Below the pieces are notes generated by a model that saw only the letters and a program-made list of their open reading frames with translations, was not told where the DNA came from and searched no databases. Made by a program: the position numbers and the translations under genes. A DNA stretch of 64,000 nt, from contig JAMPIT010000566.1 of NCBI GenBank assembly GCA_026261815.1, positions 27,553,001 to 27,617,000 on the forward strand. Reading direction: 5' to 3'. The stretch is from Monarcha castaneiventris obscurior. Taxonomy: Eukaryota > Chordata > Aves > Passeriformes > Monarchidae. Below are positions 1 through 11,700 of this stretch, piece by piece (position 1 is the stretch's first letter; each line of letters starts with the position of its first letter).

Positions 1-3000
1 CTAAATTTCAATTTAACTCCTTATAGGACAGAAATATAACTTTTTCAGGACTTCTTCTGTATGGAGAATTTTACACTATGAGAACCTAGCCTATCTTAAG
101 ATAACTTCAATATCATGTTTCTTTTTAGGAATTCTTAAGCAGATAGGTACTCTTTTTTTACCAAATGAAGGAAAAAGCCAATGGGAGAAATAATTCACCA
201 TTGGTGAAAACTAGAAAATCGTCAGGAAAAATTGCACAGCTTTTGATTATTCCAAAAGAGAAAGCTGATAAAGTAAAGCAAAAGGACTCAGGTACCTCAA
301 CAGATGACACATATAGTAGTTACTCCATTGCTGTAAAACTATTTTCAATGTCCAAGGTATCACTTCTGAGGTATGGTAACTGAGGTAAGGTATACACCTA
401 AACTTCTGTTAGATTTTAAAAAATGGTAAGAGATTTCTGAATTTTTTTTTTCACCATGGTTTTAAAACCTCCAAAGACTATTTGTCCAGGTAGATAATGG
501 GCAGAGTTTGCTAGCCTGTTAGATATGTTTAATAAGAAGATGGTCATACATTACTAATTTTTTTAACTTTCACAGGGAAATGACAATGGGACCTGAAAAT
601 AGCAAAGCTGTACATATAATTGACTTAGACATCCGTACCTCCCATGGCAAAAAGCAGTGCATAAAATATTTAGGAAAAAAAGATTAGGATATGAAATACT
701 TTGGATTGGGTTCTTAACTGAGTAACTGAATTCATATCAGAGTGAAATAGAAATTGTATACAGATAGAGCAGGGATAAAGACATAAGCTCCCTGCAACTG
801 TGATTGATGGGAGACTTCAGCCATGCTGCACAGTGCAGAGGATGAAGAAGATGGAAATAATTCTCACACATACATTTAATAGAAAAGATGAAAGAAGATA
901 GAAAAAAAGGTGTCTGAGTAAAAATGGACACAGCTGAAAACTGTAAATATAGAGTGAGTTTTGACTGGCCAAAGTTGCGCCCAGAAAATTTTAAAATGTG
1001 CACCATCCTGTTGATGGAATAGGGATTTCTTTCCACTGAATTTAGTGACAGATTGCACTGATGTGCAGGCAAAAATAAGTGAGACAGTCCTTGGTATTTT
1101 CTCCTTCATTATTTTTTCTTTTTTGTGTAAATTCTCTACAAGTGATACTGGTCATGAAGTAACTCTTCAAAAGGTAGCATTCCTAGCCAATGCATCGTAT
1201 AGATTTTCTGAATACCAGACAAATATTTGTGATTTATTACCTATTAAAAAGTCAGCTGACCTTTTCCCCTTGTAGGAATAAGCTCAAAAATCATCCCATT
1301 AGTAACTTTAGTTACATACATTTTAATTAATTCTGAAGTGTCTTGTGGAACTGAAGCATTAATACAGTACTTTTATATTTTAGAACCTGGATAGCAAAAG
1401 TACCCCTTGTAATTGTGAAGTCTTGTGCTGTTAAATCGGTGGAACATTAGAGCTCTTAGATCATCCAACACAGACATTTAAAGTCCCAGACAAGCATAGT
1501 TTATCCATACATTTCTCAAATATTTTAATATTAGTTAGACTTCTTAATCCATTTGAACTGCTATAATATTCCTTTAATTTCCATCCTAAATATGTATTCA
1601 CAGACATAGTAGCTTTTTCCTGTATCAACTTTGTTTGAGTGTAGCTCTTCACTCACACTTTTGTGAAAAGGAATATTAAAAAATACTGCTAAAACTAATT
1701 GGATGTTCAAATTATATAAATACTGAACTAAACTCAACTCCATATTCATTATTTTTATTTTTCTCTCTCCATCTCTTTTTTAATCTCTGCTCCATTTAGG
1801 CAGACAATTTACTTTATTATTAATTAACACATACTGCGGGCAAAAATCTCAGTATATTTATCTATGAATTGTCTTAGATGTGGGATTATAACCAGAAGTG
1901 AGTTTGGAATAGAATTTTACTTTAGAAAGGATAAACTACTGATTCTCATCCTTAAAGTACAATTTAAACCTTTTTGCTAGTAACAGATTTTTTTTTCTTT
2001 TTATTCTTTCACAGGAAAAAAGGAAAATCTGTAGTGATTCAAATATTTTTAATGGAAGTGTGAACAGATGAGCCATGCCTCATCTGCAGTGGCTACCTGA
2101 TTAATGTAGGATGGGTTGTTTATAATTTTATTCCTGTGGATATGGTTTTTGGAAGAAAGACTATTCTAATCTTTCTTGTCCAGGCAGATAAATTTATAAA
2201 TAACAGTGTCTGGAACAAAAATAACTCAGCCTTAATGAACTAGGGAGTTACAACAAAGGATAGGTTATTTGTAAGCATTTCAGAGTTTTGGAAGAGTTAG
2301 CTTTCTGTTGTGCCTTTAATTTACTAAAAATTTTCTTATATTTGTGCTGATATCTGATATTCAAGACATTATTCTTACACTTTCCATATGTAAAAACCCA
2401 ATTTTAAATCGTATTGAGTTTTTAAGTCTAACAGAAAGGGAAAGAACATCTGATCACCAAGTAGACCAATATTTTATGACTTAATTGATCACAATCATTT
2501 ACGATTATCTCTCATTCATTGCTACCATATAATATAGAAGACAGAAGTTATGTTTATAGCGTTGAATGAAAATCACCATTTTATTTGACAGAAGATATAT
2601 AGTGATTTTTTTTTGTTCCATTTTTTTGGTTTTGTTTCTTTGGTTTTGGGTTTGTTTATAATTTCTGCTACTGCAACAAGAAAAATGGAGGAAGGGGAAC
2701 TGCACATGAATTTTGAAAGCAGTTAAAGACCTTTTCCAATCACCACTATTATAGACTGTCCATTGGCATTGAGAAAGTCTAGACCTGTGTGTCCATTGAT
2801 CAATATTGGAGTTTTCAAGCTTTTCAGACTTTTCAGGGGGGTTTTTTTCAGCTCAATGGTGATGTAAAAATGAAATAAATTCCAGGAAATATTAGCTGTA
2901 GTAAACTGGGATTTTATGAAGTATCTGCTAGGCTGTTGGGCTGTATATGAAATTATTTAATTGTAATAGCTTATTTTAGAAAAACAAAAATATCCCTTCA

Positions 3001-6000
3001 CAGTTAAAGTCTTTTGTTGATATCAGTCAGTGGACCATGCTTTTATTTTTCACCATTTAACTGGTGAAAATCTGTTAAATAAAATCTGGTAAGTAATTAT
3101 TTGTTTTCTTTCTTTTTCAATTCCCACAAGAAATAAATAGGTTATTTGGAAGAAAGATGAGGTCAGTATTTGGCTAGCCCCAAGGATAAATGCCTGCTCT
3201 TGCTTCAGTTGAAATAGATGAAGATATTCAATTAGTGTTGTTATGTTGGTTCTTTTTTAAAGAGGCCTAGCAAATAAAAAGTATTCTACTTTTACTTCCC
3301 CAGATACAAGACTGAGATTATTAAAAGTTCTTAAACTTCTTTTATAATGCTAATTCTCACCAAGGTTTGTAAAGTTTTTTCCTTGCAATAGATTTGCTAT
3401 AGATTTATACTAGTTTTTGAAAAAACTGCAAATACCATGATTCATTATATCAAAATAGCATTTTAAATTTCAGATGTCTAATTTTTTGAAGGATAATTGA
3501 AATTGATGCTTTAAAAAAAAAAAGGTAAAAAAAAGAAAGATGGAATATATGAAAGAATGAAGAAGACAATTTAAAAGAGAGATAAATATGTGCTAACACA
3601 CAGTTTATAACATGCCATGCCTGAAAGAGTATGCAGGTAGAGAATATTCCCCTATTTACATTAGAATGGGAAGAAGTCATAGGAATATTCATAATCATGA
3701 AGAAAAATTATAACAGAAACAAAACAAGCAACCCCCTCCCAACTATTTCAAAAATAAGGAAGGAAAATACACTCATCCCAATATTCATATAGTTATGAAA
3801 TGGAACCATAATATCAATGAAACTTTTTCAGGATGAGTGAAAAGTTGTTAAAAAACACCAGTAACCTCACATTAAAAGGATAGTTAGAGTTCTCAGTGAA
3901 AATTAAAAGAATACAGATTTTTTTCTTGGGGAGAAGAATTTTCATTAATGCAGTTTTCATTTGATATTTTCATTAAAAACATACATCATGGAAGATGTGC
4001 TGTGCACATTAAATGCACAGATTAGGATCCTCCAGTGCCCTGAGTCTACATTCAATCAGAGTTCTGTATTCAGCATGGAGCATCATACCACCAGATTAGC
4101 TGTTGATCAACTTAAGAGTGCTCAGAGGAAACATGAACAGAAAAAAAAATCAAAGACTTTGTAAGAAAGAATGAATAAACTGACACTTCTTGTAAAAGAG
4201 ATTGTATGACAAAGCACAAAGCACTAAAAAAAAGGTGGAAAATCATGTGCAATTTTATGTTAAAGGTATAATACATAAATAATGACTTGTAATAGTCAGC
4301 AACCGTAGGAAGAATCAGGTAATTTGTGTTAAAAAGTCATCCAATTTTTCTAAAATGGTGCTAAATATCACAACAAACAGCCCCCCCAAAAAACACTGAC
4401 AGTTGAAATACTTGTTACTTATTTAGCAATCCAAGTAATTTTCAAATTAATTATGTGTAAGATAATAAGATCTTCTGCAGAATCATGCTTAAGTCAAAGT
4501 CAGGGAATGGAAAAATTTCCCACTGATTTCCACAAAGGAAAAACTTGTTTCCTCATTTGTCTATTGTTGGTGTCTTTTGTCAAGTAAGGAGAAGATAAAG
4601 GTTATAAAACCCTGATAATAATCTTCCAGAGGCCATTTGGATAACTCAAAACCACTATAAAATAACACTACACAGTTATTTGTGAGTGATATGAGAAAAG
4701 TTGCTATTCATAACTGCAAATTGCATGCAAATGAGGGAACCAAGTGCAGAAGTACTTTGGTTAAATCTGTATTGCTTTTCAGGAATCAGTTAATATGCAA
4801 CTAAGGTAATTTATGCAACTGAAACCAGGCTATATCCCTAGGCATTTTCTTTCAAAGAATTATCAAAAGCATCGTGACATGGGCTGTAATATTTATGACA
4901 ATACAGATTATAGTATAATGCAATTTTTTAAAATGGAACATTTCATAACCCAAGTTGAGAGAAAGGAATACACACCTATTTAAAGATACTTCAGGCCCTG
5001 AAAATGATTCTGCTATTTAGCCAGCTCGTATTTTTCAGTTGTGCTTTAAAATACAGAGCAAATATAATTACAAATATAAATGGAAATTTTCCTTTGTTAA
5101 GAACATTGCTACAGTATTTAATTACATTACAGCTTACAAAATCCTGTTTAGAGCATCCAAGTTTTCCCTTTCTGAACTTCTCCCAAAGCACTGGTCTCAG
5201 GAGAGTTCTACTCAGCTTTATTTTTAATCTGTCATAATTTTAGATTTCTCTAGTTTTTGTGCAGGAGTTAAGTTTGCCCTAACAACCTTCTGTCTTTTAA
5301 TTGTCTTAATATATGATGAAGTGTTAGAAATCCCTATGAAATCAGTATCTTGATAACAATGTAAGTTTTTAGCATAGTTGCCACCATTTGAAGCAATACA
5401 TGATCTCTATGTAGTATGTTGAGCATCCAACATGTTGGGGTTTTTTAAAAATTGTTATAGTTCTACAGTATGGCACAAATTATGTTGAAATACTGTGCAA
5501 TAACTTTATGCATATTTATAAACATGTTTATATGTACATAAAGCTCACAAGGAAAAAGCTCTAAGGTAAATTTATACTTCTGCTACCATTAATCAGACCC
5601 TTCAGAAGGAAACATCCAATTACTGTTCAGCCAGTTCTCTTTGGGACCTATTTCTTTTGATCTCTTATAGCAGCCTCTTTCCATTCCAGTGCCCATTTCC
5701 ACATCCTCCCTGGATTATTTTCCACATCAAAGGATGTCTTTCTTGCCTCTGTAGATTTCTCAATTTTGATCTCTCCACAGTCATCATGAGAGAGAGAAAG
5801 AAGAAAAACTAATACTAATTATAAACTATGTCAACCTCTATTGTATGCAGAATGCTGAAAGCTGTATCAGCTAAAATCCTAAATTTGGTTTACCAAAACT
5901 TTTGATGCCAAGAGAATTGCAATGAGAAGAAATAAGATTACTTATTATGAATCTGTCATTTCCCCTCCATATTTAACCAAACAGTGGTAATTGTTGTTCA

Positions 6001-6236
6001 ATTTACAAGTCACTGTCATGAGGAGGAAATCTAATAGACAGTTTCATCTCTAATGCTTTATTAAATAAAACTGGTTCATGCTTATTAGCTGACAAGTATG
6101 GAGTTGCTGTATTTTGATCAGCTGATTCATTTTGATAGAATGTAATTTAGGGAATTGGAAAAATATAAAATAGCCTATATTTTTAGGGAGAAGTGTACAA
6201 AGGAACAAAAATAGCTATTGTACTCTCGTTGCATTA
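1..6236. other. AT-rich noncoding DNA, no gene recognised
   Basis: This is unique-looking AT-rich sequence with homopolymer runs. Short open frames, the longest about 80 codons, have low-complexity translations and no recognisable domain, and I see no exon with convincing splice signals. A 72-codon lysine-rich frame at 165-383 was considered and not accepted. A G/T-rich tract lies near 2614-2660. An octamer-like ATGCAAAT sits at 4725-4732. No mobile element was recognised. Confidence 0.6.
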
Positions 6237-6351
6237 TGTTGTGGTTTCACTCCAGCTGGCAGCCAAGCCACACACAGCCACTTACTCACTCCCCCACCAC
6301 CAGGATCAGGGGGAGAATTGGAAGAGTAAAAGCTAGAAAACCTGTGGGCTG
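6237..6351 (-). mobile_element. ERVL-like LTR fragment (family B), 3' end only
   Basis: Read on the minus strand this is the terminal part of an avian ERVL-type LTR. The plus strand opens with TGTTGTGGTTTCAC and then follows the same order of blocks as the longer copies at 32890-33448 and 35950-36355: AGCTGGCAGCC, an AGGATCAGGG-like block, a GAGAATTGGAAGAG-like block and CTGTGGGCTG. Similarity to those copies stops at about 6351, where CR1 ORF2 sequence begins directly. Only about 115 bp of a normally 450-600 bp LTR remains, so it is a deletion remnant. The family name is my recollection of avian repeats. Confidence 0.7.
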
Positions 6352-6730
6352 GATTCACTTGGGAGACTCCTGGAATGCATGGAGGATAACTTCTTCAGAT
6401 AGGTAACACCCCTACTAGAAGGAACAGGATAGTGACCCTGAGGGTCACCAATGTAAGTGACCTATCTGTGGGCTCAAGGTTTAAAGCAGCCTGGACTGCA
6501 GTGATCACACACTGGTGGAGTTCACAGTCCAGAGGGCCATGGGTCAGACAAACAATAAAGTCAGGACCCCTTGCAGCTCATCAAGGATATACTCAACAGG
6601 ACTGTCTGGGAAAGAACCCTAAGGAGCAAGAAGGCAGAACAGAGATGGCAGATTTTTAAGGACTCCTTCCATAGAGCAAAAGAGGTAGTGATCCCCAGGT
6701 GCAAGATATTGGTTATTAAGATTTTCACAG
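6352..6730 (+). mobile_element. CR1 LINE ORF2 internal fragment (endonuclease end and linker)
   Basis: Conceptual translation on the plus strand gives CR1 ORF2 pieces in the correct order but in shifting frames. DSLGRLLECMEDNFF (about 6351-6395) corresponds to the end of the endonuclease region. QLIKDILNRTVWE and QRWQIFKDSFHRAKEV (about 6571-6690) correspond to the linker before the reverse transcriptase. There are stops and frameshifts, for example a TAG directly after NFFR and a change of frame near 6430-6570, so nothing functional is encoded. CR1 copies usually keep their 3' end. This one has neither the RT domain nor the 3' tail, so it was cut by a deletion or rearrangement. It begins exactly where the neighbouring LTR fragment stops. 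Family assignment is by remembered CR1 protein motifs. Confidence 0.75.
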
Positions 6731-8189
6731 GCTTTCTTCCTCCAAGCTGTTGATGAATTAAATGATCAATAAAACTCTAGAAATCTTTAATAATAGTATG
6801 ACTAGGTTAACACTTTAAATAAAAAAAAAAAATAAAAACAAAATAAAAGCAAATCCTGCATCTCCTCCTGCCAACATATAAGATTACCTGAGTTACTAAA
6901 CTATTGTACGGAACTTTAGATTGAATTCAAGGAACATATTAATGTTTTATAAAATCCTCCCAAGACAATAAAGATTTTATCTGCATTAAATTTGAAATAA
7001 GAGAACATGTATTTAAGCTTTAATATGAAAACATGAATTTGTACCTGTAATGTCCTCTTTCTAATAGAGACTATATGTTAACTGTTTGAGGAGTAGTTTT
7101 TGAAAGTATTAGTCAAAACAATATTTACAATAAAATTTCTGGCTACATATCTTGTAAATTAAAGATGAAAAAGTTCTCTTGTACTGACCTCTTTGTTTGC
7201 TTTATTGAGAATAGGATTATTTTCCACAGTTAAAATTCAATATATTATATTGCATATTAGTTTACAGCTCAGTGGATTGACCTAAGTAGATTTGATGCTC
7301 AGGTCCATTACGAGATTGAAATGCATGATACCCTCTAGCAAGAAAACAAGAAAGAAGTTAGAAATAAGCAAGAATTACAACAAATATCAGCCCAAAATGC
7401 GCATTAAAATGCTACTCTGACTTGTGCAGGTGGTGTATGGTGACATTGTCACTTCTATGAGACCAAGGCTTGAGGTCCCTCTCTTTAAAATGGGCAAGCG
7501 TGCAAGGAATAAAAATGAGACCTCGGTGGAAGTATAGGGCACCAGGATTTACCCCTACAGACTGCAAGGAGTGGCTGGAAGAAGTTATGGGTAAAAGGTT
7601 CTCCTTTCTCAAAAAAAAAAAAGCTAGCATTTTTCCTAGGAATAAGAAAAGTAGTTTTTCTATAAAAGTTTTGACTTTTATAGAAAAGTCACCAAGCTGC
7701 ACTCCTTGGTGCAGCTCATGTGTGATAAAAACAAAAGCCTGAGAAGTGGAAACTTTCCACACCGTGGCTTCCTTACTCCTTGTATGTGTGAAATTCCTTC
7801 CCTGGAAATGGAAATGTTAGTGAGGAGGGCTAGTGCACATCTTTATGATGTCTTGGTGAAGGATCTCAAGAGGAACAGTACTGAGACTGAATATAAATAA
7901 ATCCAAAACTCCTGTTCCAAACTCTACAACTTGAAGCAAAATACTGTCTGAATACTAACCGTGGAGGCCTTCTTCTAGTAGCCACACAGCACATGAGAAT
8001 CTGGCAACAGGCTGGAGCTTCATTTTTCTCTTAAGCACTTCTGATACCTTTCAGCTTGCACTACATTTCCATAAACAGTGGCTTCCAGTGCAGGCCAAAA
8101 AGTATTAAAATCCATTTCTGTGGAACATTATTGTCTTTCATGGCACCAGATAATAGAGTTTGGAAAAGAAAAAAGAGTTTTGAAGCATC
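6731..8189. other. Noncoding interval with a hairpin pair, no gene recognised
   Basis: AT-rich DNA with a slightly more GC-rich part at about 7410-7900. Overlapping open frames of about 90 and 116 codons occur there on opposite strands (7470-7742 plus, 7412-7762 minus). Neither translation shows a domain I recognise, and mutual overlap on opposite strands argues against both being real. The hairpins at 7656-7716 are listed separately. Confidence 0.5.
7656..7716. repeat. Two adjacent perfect inverted repeats (hairpins)
   Basis: The first hairpin has a perfect 14-bp stem, TTTTCTATAAAAGT at 7656-7669 and its reverse complement at 7674-7687, with a 4-nt loop TTTG. Seven bases later a second stem of 8 bp pairs AGCTGCAC (7695-7702) with GTGCAGCT (7709-7716) around a 6-nt loop. 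Both are read directly from the sequence. Function is unknown; they could be mutational palindromes or the remnant of a small inverted-repeat element. Confidence 0.85.
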
Positions 8190-8708
8190 CTGTCACAGAA
8201 TCACAGAATCACAGGATCAGCTAGTCTGGAAAAGACCCCTGTGATCATGGAATCCAACCTATGACCGAACATCACCATGTGTCAACTAGACCATGGCCTA
8301 AATTCCTAATCCAGTCCTTCCTTAAATACCCCCTGTGGTGATGACTCTGCCATCTCCCCGGGCAGTTCATTCCAATGTTTAATCACTCTTTCCATGAAAA
8401 AATTCCTGCCAATGTCCGACCTAAACCTCCCATGGTGCAGCTTGAGACTGTGTCCTTTCATCCTGTCCATTGTTGCCTGGGAGAAGAGGCTGATCCCCAC
8501 CCGGCTACAGCCTCCGTTCAGGTAGTTGTAGAGTAAGGTCACCCATAAGCCTCCTGTTTTTTTTCAGGCTAGAAAACCACAACTATCAGCTGCTCCACAG
8601 AGGATTTACTCTCTAGAGGCTTCACCATCTTTGTCACCCTTTTCTGGACTTGCTCTGGCACAAAAATGTCCTTGAATTGATGGCCCCAGAACTGGACACA
8701 GTACTTGA
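8190..8708 (-). mobile_element. CR1 LINE 3' end (5'-truncated)
   Basis: On the plus strand the block opens with tandem CACAGAAT units (8195-8215), the reverse complement of the CR1 3'-terminal octamers, followed by the conserved CR1 tail. On the minus strand it encodes CR1 ORF2 C-terminal sequence such as GHSLKLHHGRFRSDIGRNFF and KHWNELPGEM (within 8306-8542). Further upstream in the element comes a C-terminal RT part with VLCYLKYCVQFWG (about 8690-8730). Frame breaks separate these parts. The element is truncated at its 5' side near 8708-8730, as is usual for CR1. It is inactive. Confidence 0.9.
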
Positions 8709-8730
8709 GATAACACAGCACATTATGTTT

Positions 8731-11700
8731 ATTTTTATGTAAATATATCAACATGTTTTTACTTTGTATATCCTTTTTTTCCACAATTTCATCAAAATTT
8801 GTAGACTTCCCACTTTTAACTGTTTAGAAATTCTGACCACAATTCTTTAGAATTAAAATTATTATTTGATTGCTTGAATTCACTTTTCCATCCTGTAGTC
8901 AAAAGATTCTAGCCCTAGTCTATCTCCATAACTTTTGCACTTTCTGGACTGCACTTTCATGTTGTCAGAAAATTAAAAGCCTAGTCAAAACATATTTTTA
9001 TCATCAAGACTCCCTTTTTGTTGTGAAGACCCTTGCTTCAGGCAGATTCTGATATGCTTTATTAAATGTCATTAGGTGCTCTGCAAACACACTAACCATA
9101 TGTACAAAGAATTTCTGAAAGCTTGGTCAGAGTTTTATTACATGAATGCAATATTTTATAAAAAACTGAACACCCCATGAATTATCTTTTCTAAATTGCT
9201 CTCCAGGAATGTGCCAGAGAATCACAAATCTTGTAGTCCAGTGGAGGCAAAGATACCACAGATCGGTATCCTTAGGTCCAGCAAGTGTAATCCCACTAGG
9301 CACAAACACATGCAATGCACATATAAGGGTGAATACACACCCAGCCATACAGAATAAGACAAACAGGAGCAGTCAGCGCTCAAACACAGACAGCACCAAT
9401 GGCTTCATCTTGTTCCCCTCCCTGTCTAATCAGACTAAAGGTCTGTTAATGGGAATATACACATGTGTACACATAGGTGCAGTGTGGATCCCTCTAGCAA
9501 CAAACACTCACTAGCTGCCCTGGAACCCAGTCTCCTCTCCACCTCAGGGTCCCTAGGGTCACTGTACAAAGGAATAAAATGGAGCAGGGCACAATTGGGG
9601 CACCCCCATCTGTCGTCATTCCTCTATCCTCCTTTCTCTGTGAACCTTAATATTTCTGCCAGATGTACTAGCAAAATGTACAGAACATATATTTTATTGT
9701 GATTTTTTTTTTTTAATAAGGCTGAAGGACCTAACCCTCTGGTTTATTAGGAATATTGAGGGAACGTAAGTCCGCATTTTAAAATACAGCTTTATTTATT
9801 AAAATGTTAAAAACATTAGAAAATGGCAATACAGGGCTAAAATAAATGAAAACTATAAATTTAAAAGATATTTTAGCAGGCAATAATAATATTCCTTCAA
9901 TCTACTTAATGTTTTTAATGTTACTTATTAAATATTATTTTTAAGTTTTAAAAGAGTACACTTCCAAATGAAGCCATCATCCACCACCAACACACACACC
10001 ACCCCTCCAAGTTAGAAATATATTTCACAATACTATCGTGAAATACTATTTTTCTTTAGATATAATACTCTTATCAGGCTTGGAGTCTGACATTGACTGG
10101 TTCTTTCAGGAACTGCTTTAGAAAAGTGCTGTGAACACTGCTGTTTGAATTGTTCCTATTAATTCTGGTAGGCTTCGGATTGTGACCATAGAATTTTCAT
10201 TATTACCATAAGTTTGCTATTTGATGAAGGAATTCTGTGGACAGCTTACAAAAGCAACCAATGTGTGTGTCACTCACTATGTGTGGAATTGTCCAAAGGA
10301 TTGCAAAAGACTGACAAGTAGTGACTGTGCCACAATGAAGACTCTCATTTAATCTATTATAGATTATTGTTACATATATTCTGGCACAGTGATGAAAAAT
10401 AATTTTTTTTTTAATCTCCTCATAATTTATAAACCTTCCTCTTATTCTCTTACTTTATCCCTTTACCATCATCTCCTCAATGAAATGAAAGACCTTTTTT
10501 GCCTATTTGTTTTATTTTTTTTACTCTGTCCCCATCCTTTATACTAATCTGTCTTTTTTCTCCTTGTGCTCTATTTCATTTTTACACCTCCTTTATAAAT
10601 ATTCTATGAATTTTTTCCTTTTCTCCCATCTGAAACAGCAATTTTTAAGCTATAAGTTTCCAGCACAACCATTGGAAAGTGAATGCAATTGCTATTCTTT
10701 CACAACAAAAATCACAGACCACTTACATAATTTCGGGGTTTTAATCAAGACATGCAAGTCCATACACCCTTGATCTACAGAAACTAAAACTCACCATTTG
10801 CAGACATACTGTACCTCCATGTTTCAGCAACAGACACACAAGTGTCAAAGACTAACAGAAACCACAGAATAAGATTAAGAATTATTCTACTATTTCTAAC
10901 AACAACATCAACTAATGAACATCATTTTCAAAATTGTTCAGCAGGATATCAAAGTAGATTGGCACTTTTTCTAAATCCTATGTGCACCAAAGTCTTCTTT
11001 AAATCAGGTTGTGCTGCCAACAGAAATCCTTGTATTTATTCCACAAATGTCAACGTTTTAGGATACTTATTGTCATTTAGTTTTACATTGTCAATTATTC
11101 TGCCTGTTGCACAATGCTGGGCAAAGTATTTAACAGCCATCCCATCATTACATATTCAAGACTGAAAATGAAATATGGGAAATAGTTTGTGCAATACTTC
11201 CTAATATTGAGATATTGAGAACTGTTCTTCTGCAATGGAATACTTAAATTACAGAGAAAGCATGCAATAAATGTAGCAGCATGATGATTCTCTGATTCAT
11301 TTTCTTGAAGGTGAACATGTTTTTAATATATTATTGAAGAAAAAACCAAACAAACAGAAACCCCATAACTTGCAAATATTTTTGATTCCTCAACAGACCA
11401 TATCCTATTGCTATTAGGACTCTGAGTATTTCCCATGTGCTGGAGATTGACTGGTGGTTCAGTGAAAATAAATGATCTTTTTTCTTTTCATTTTTTATGT
11501 CATTTTGAGCATTAGTTGTCCATCTCTTCCATTGTTAAGCTGTTGGCAAATTAATATAGACAACATGGTAAATAATAGTAGTCTTTGTACTGTTCCTTAA
11601 TTATTAAGATAATAACTTATTTCTCTGTTGTTCTCAAACCTCTAATTGAAATGCCACTGTTTTCTTACCTTCAGAGTGGCCAAAATTTTATCCTTTGTTT

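Noticed and set aside
165..383. Lysine-rich 72-codon frame as a possible exon
   Set aside because: No recognised domain, no clear splice context and AT-driven composition; chance open frames of this size are common here.
7412..7762. Overlapping frames of 116 (minus) and 90 (plus) codons
   Set aside because: They overlap on opposite strands, have no domain, and one includes the hairpin block; no evidence selects either.
10842..11165. 107-codon frame with a hydrophobic C-terminal half
   Set aside because: AT-rich translation, no homologous family recognised and no gene context.
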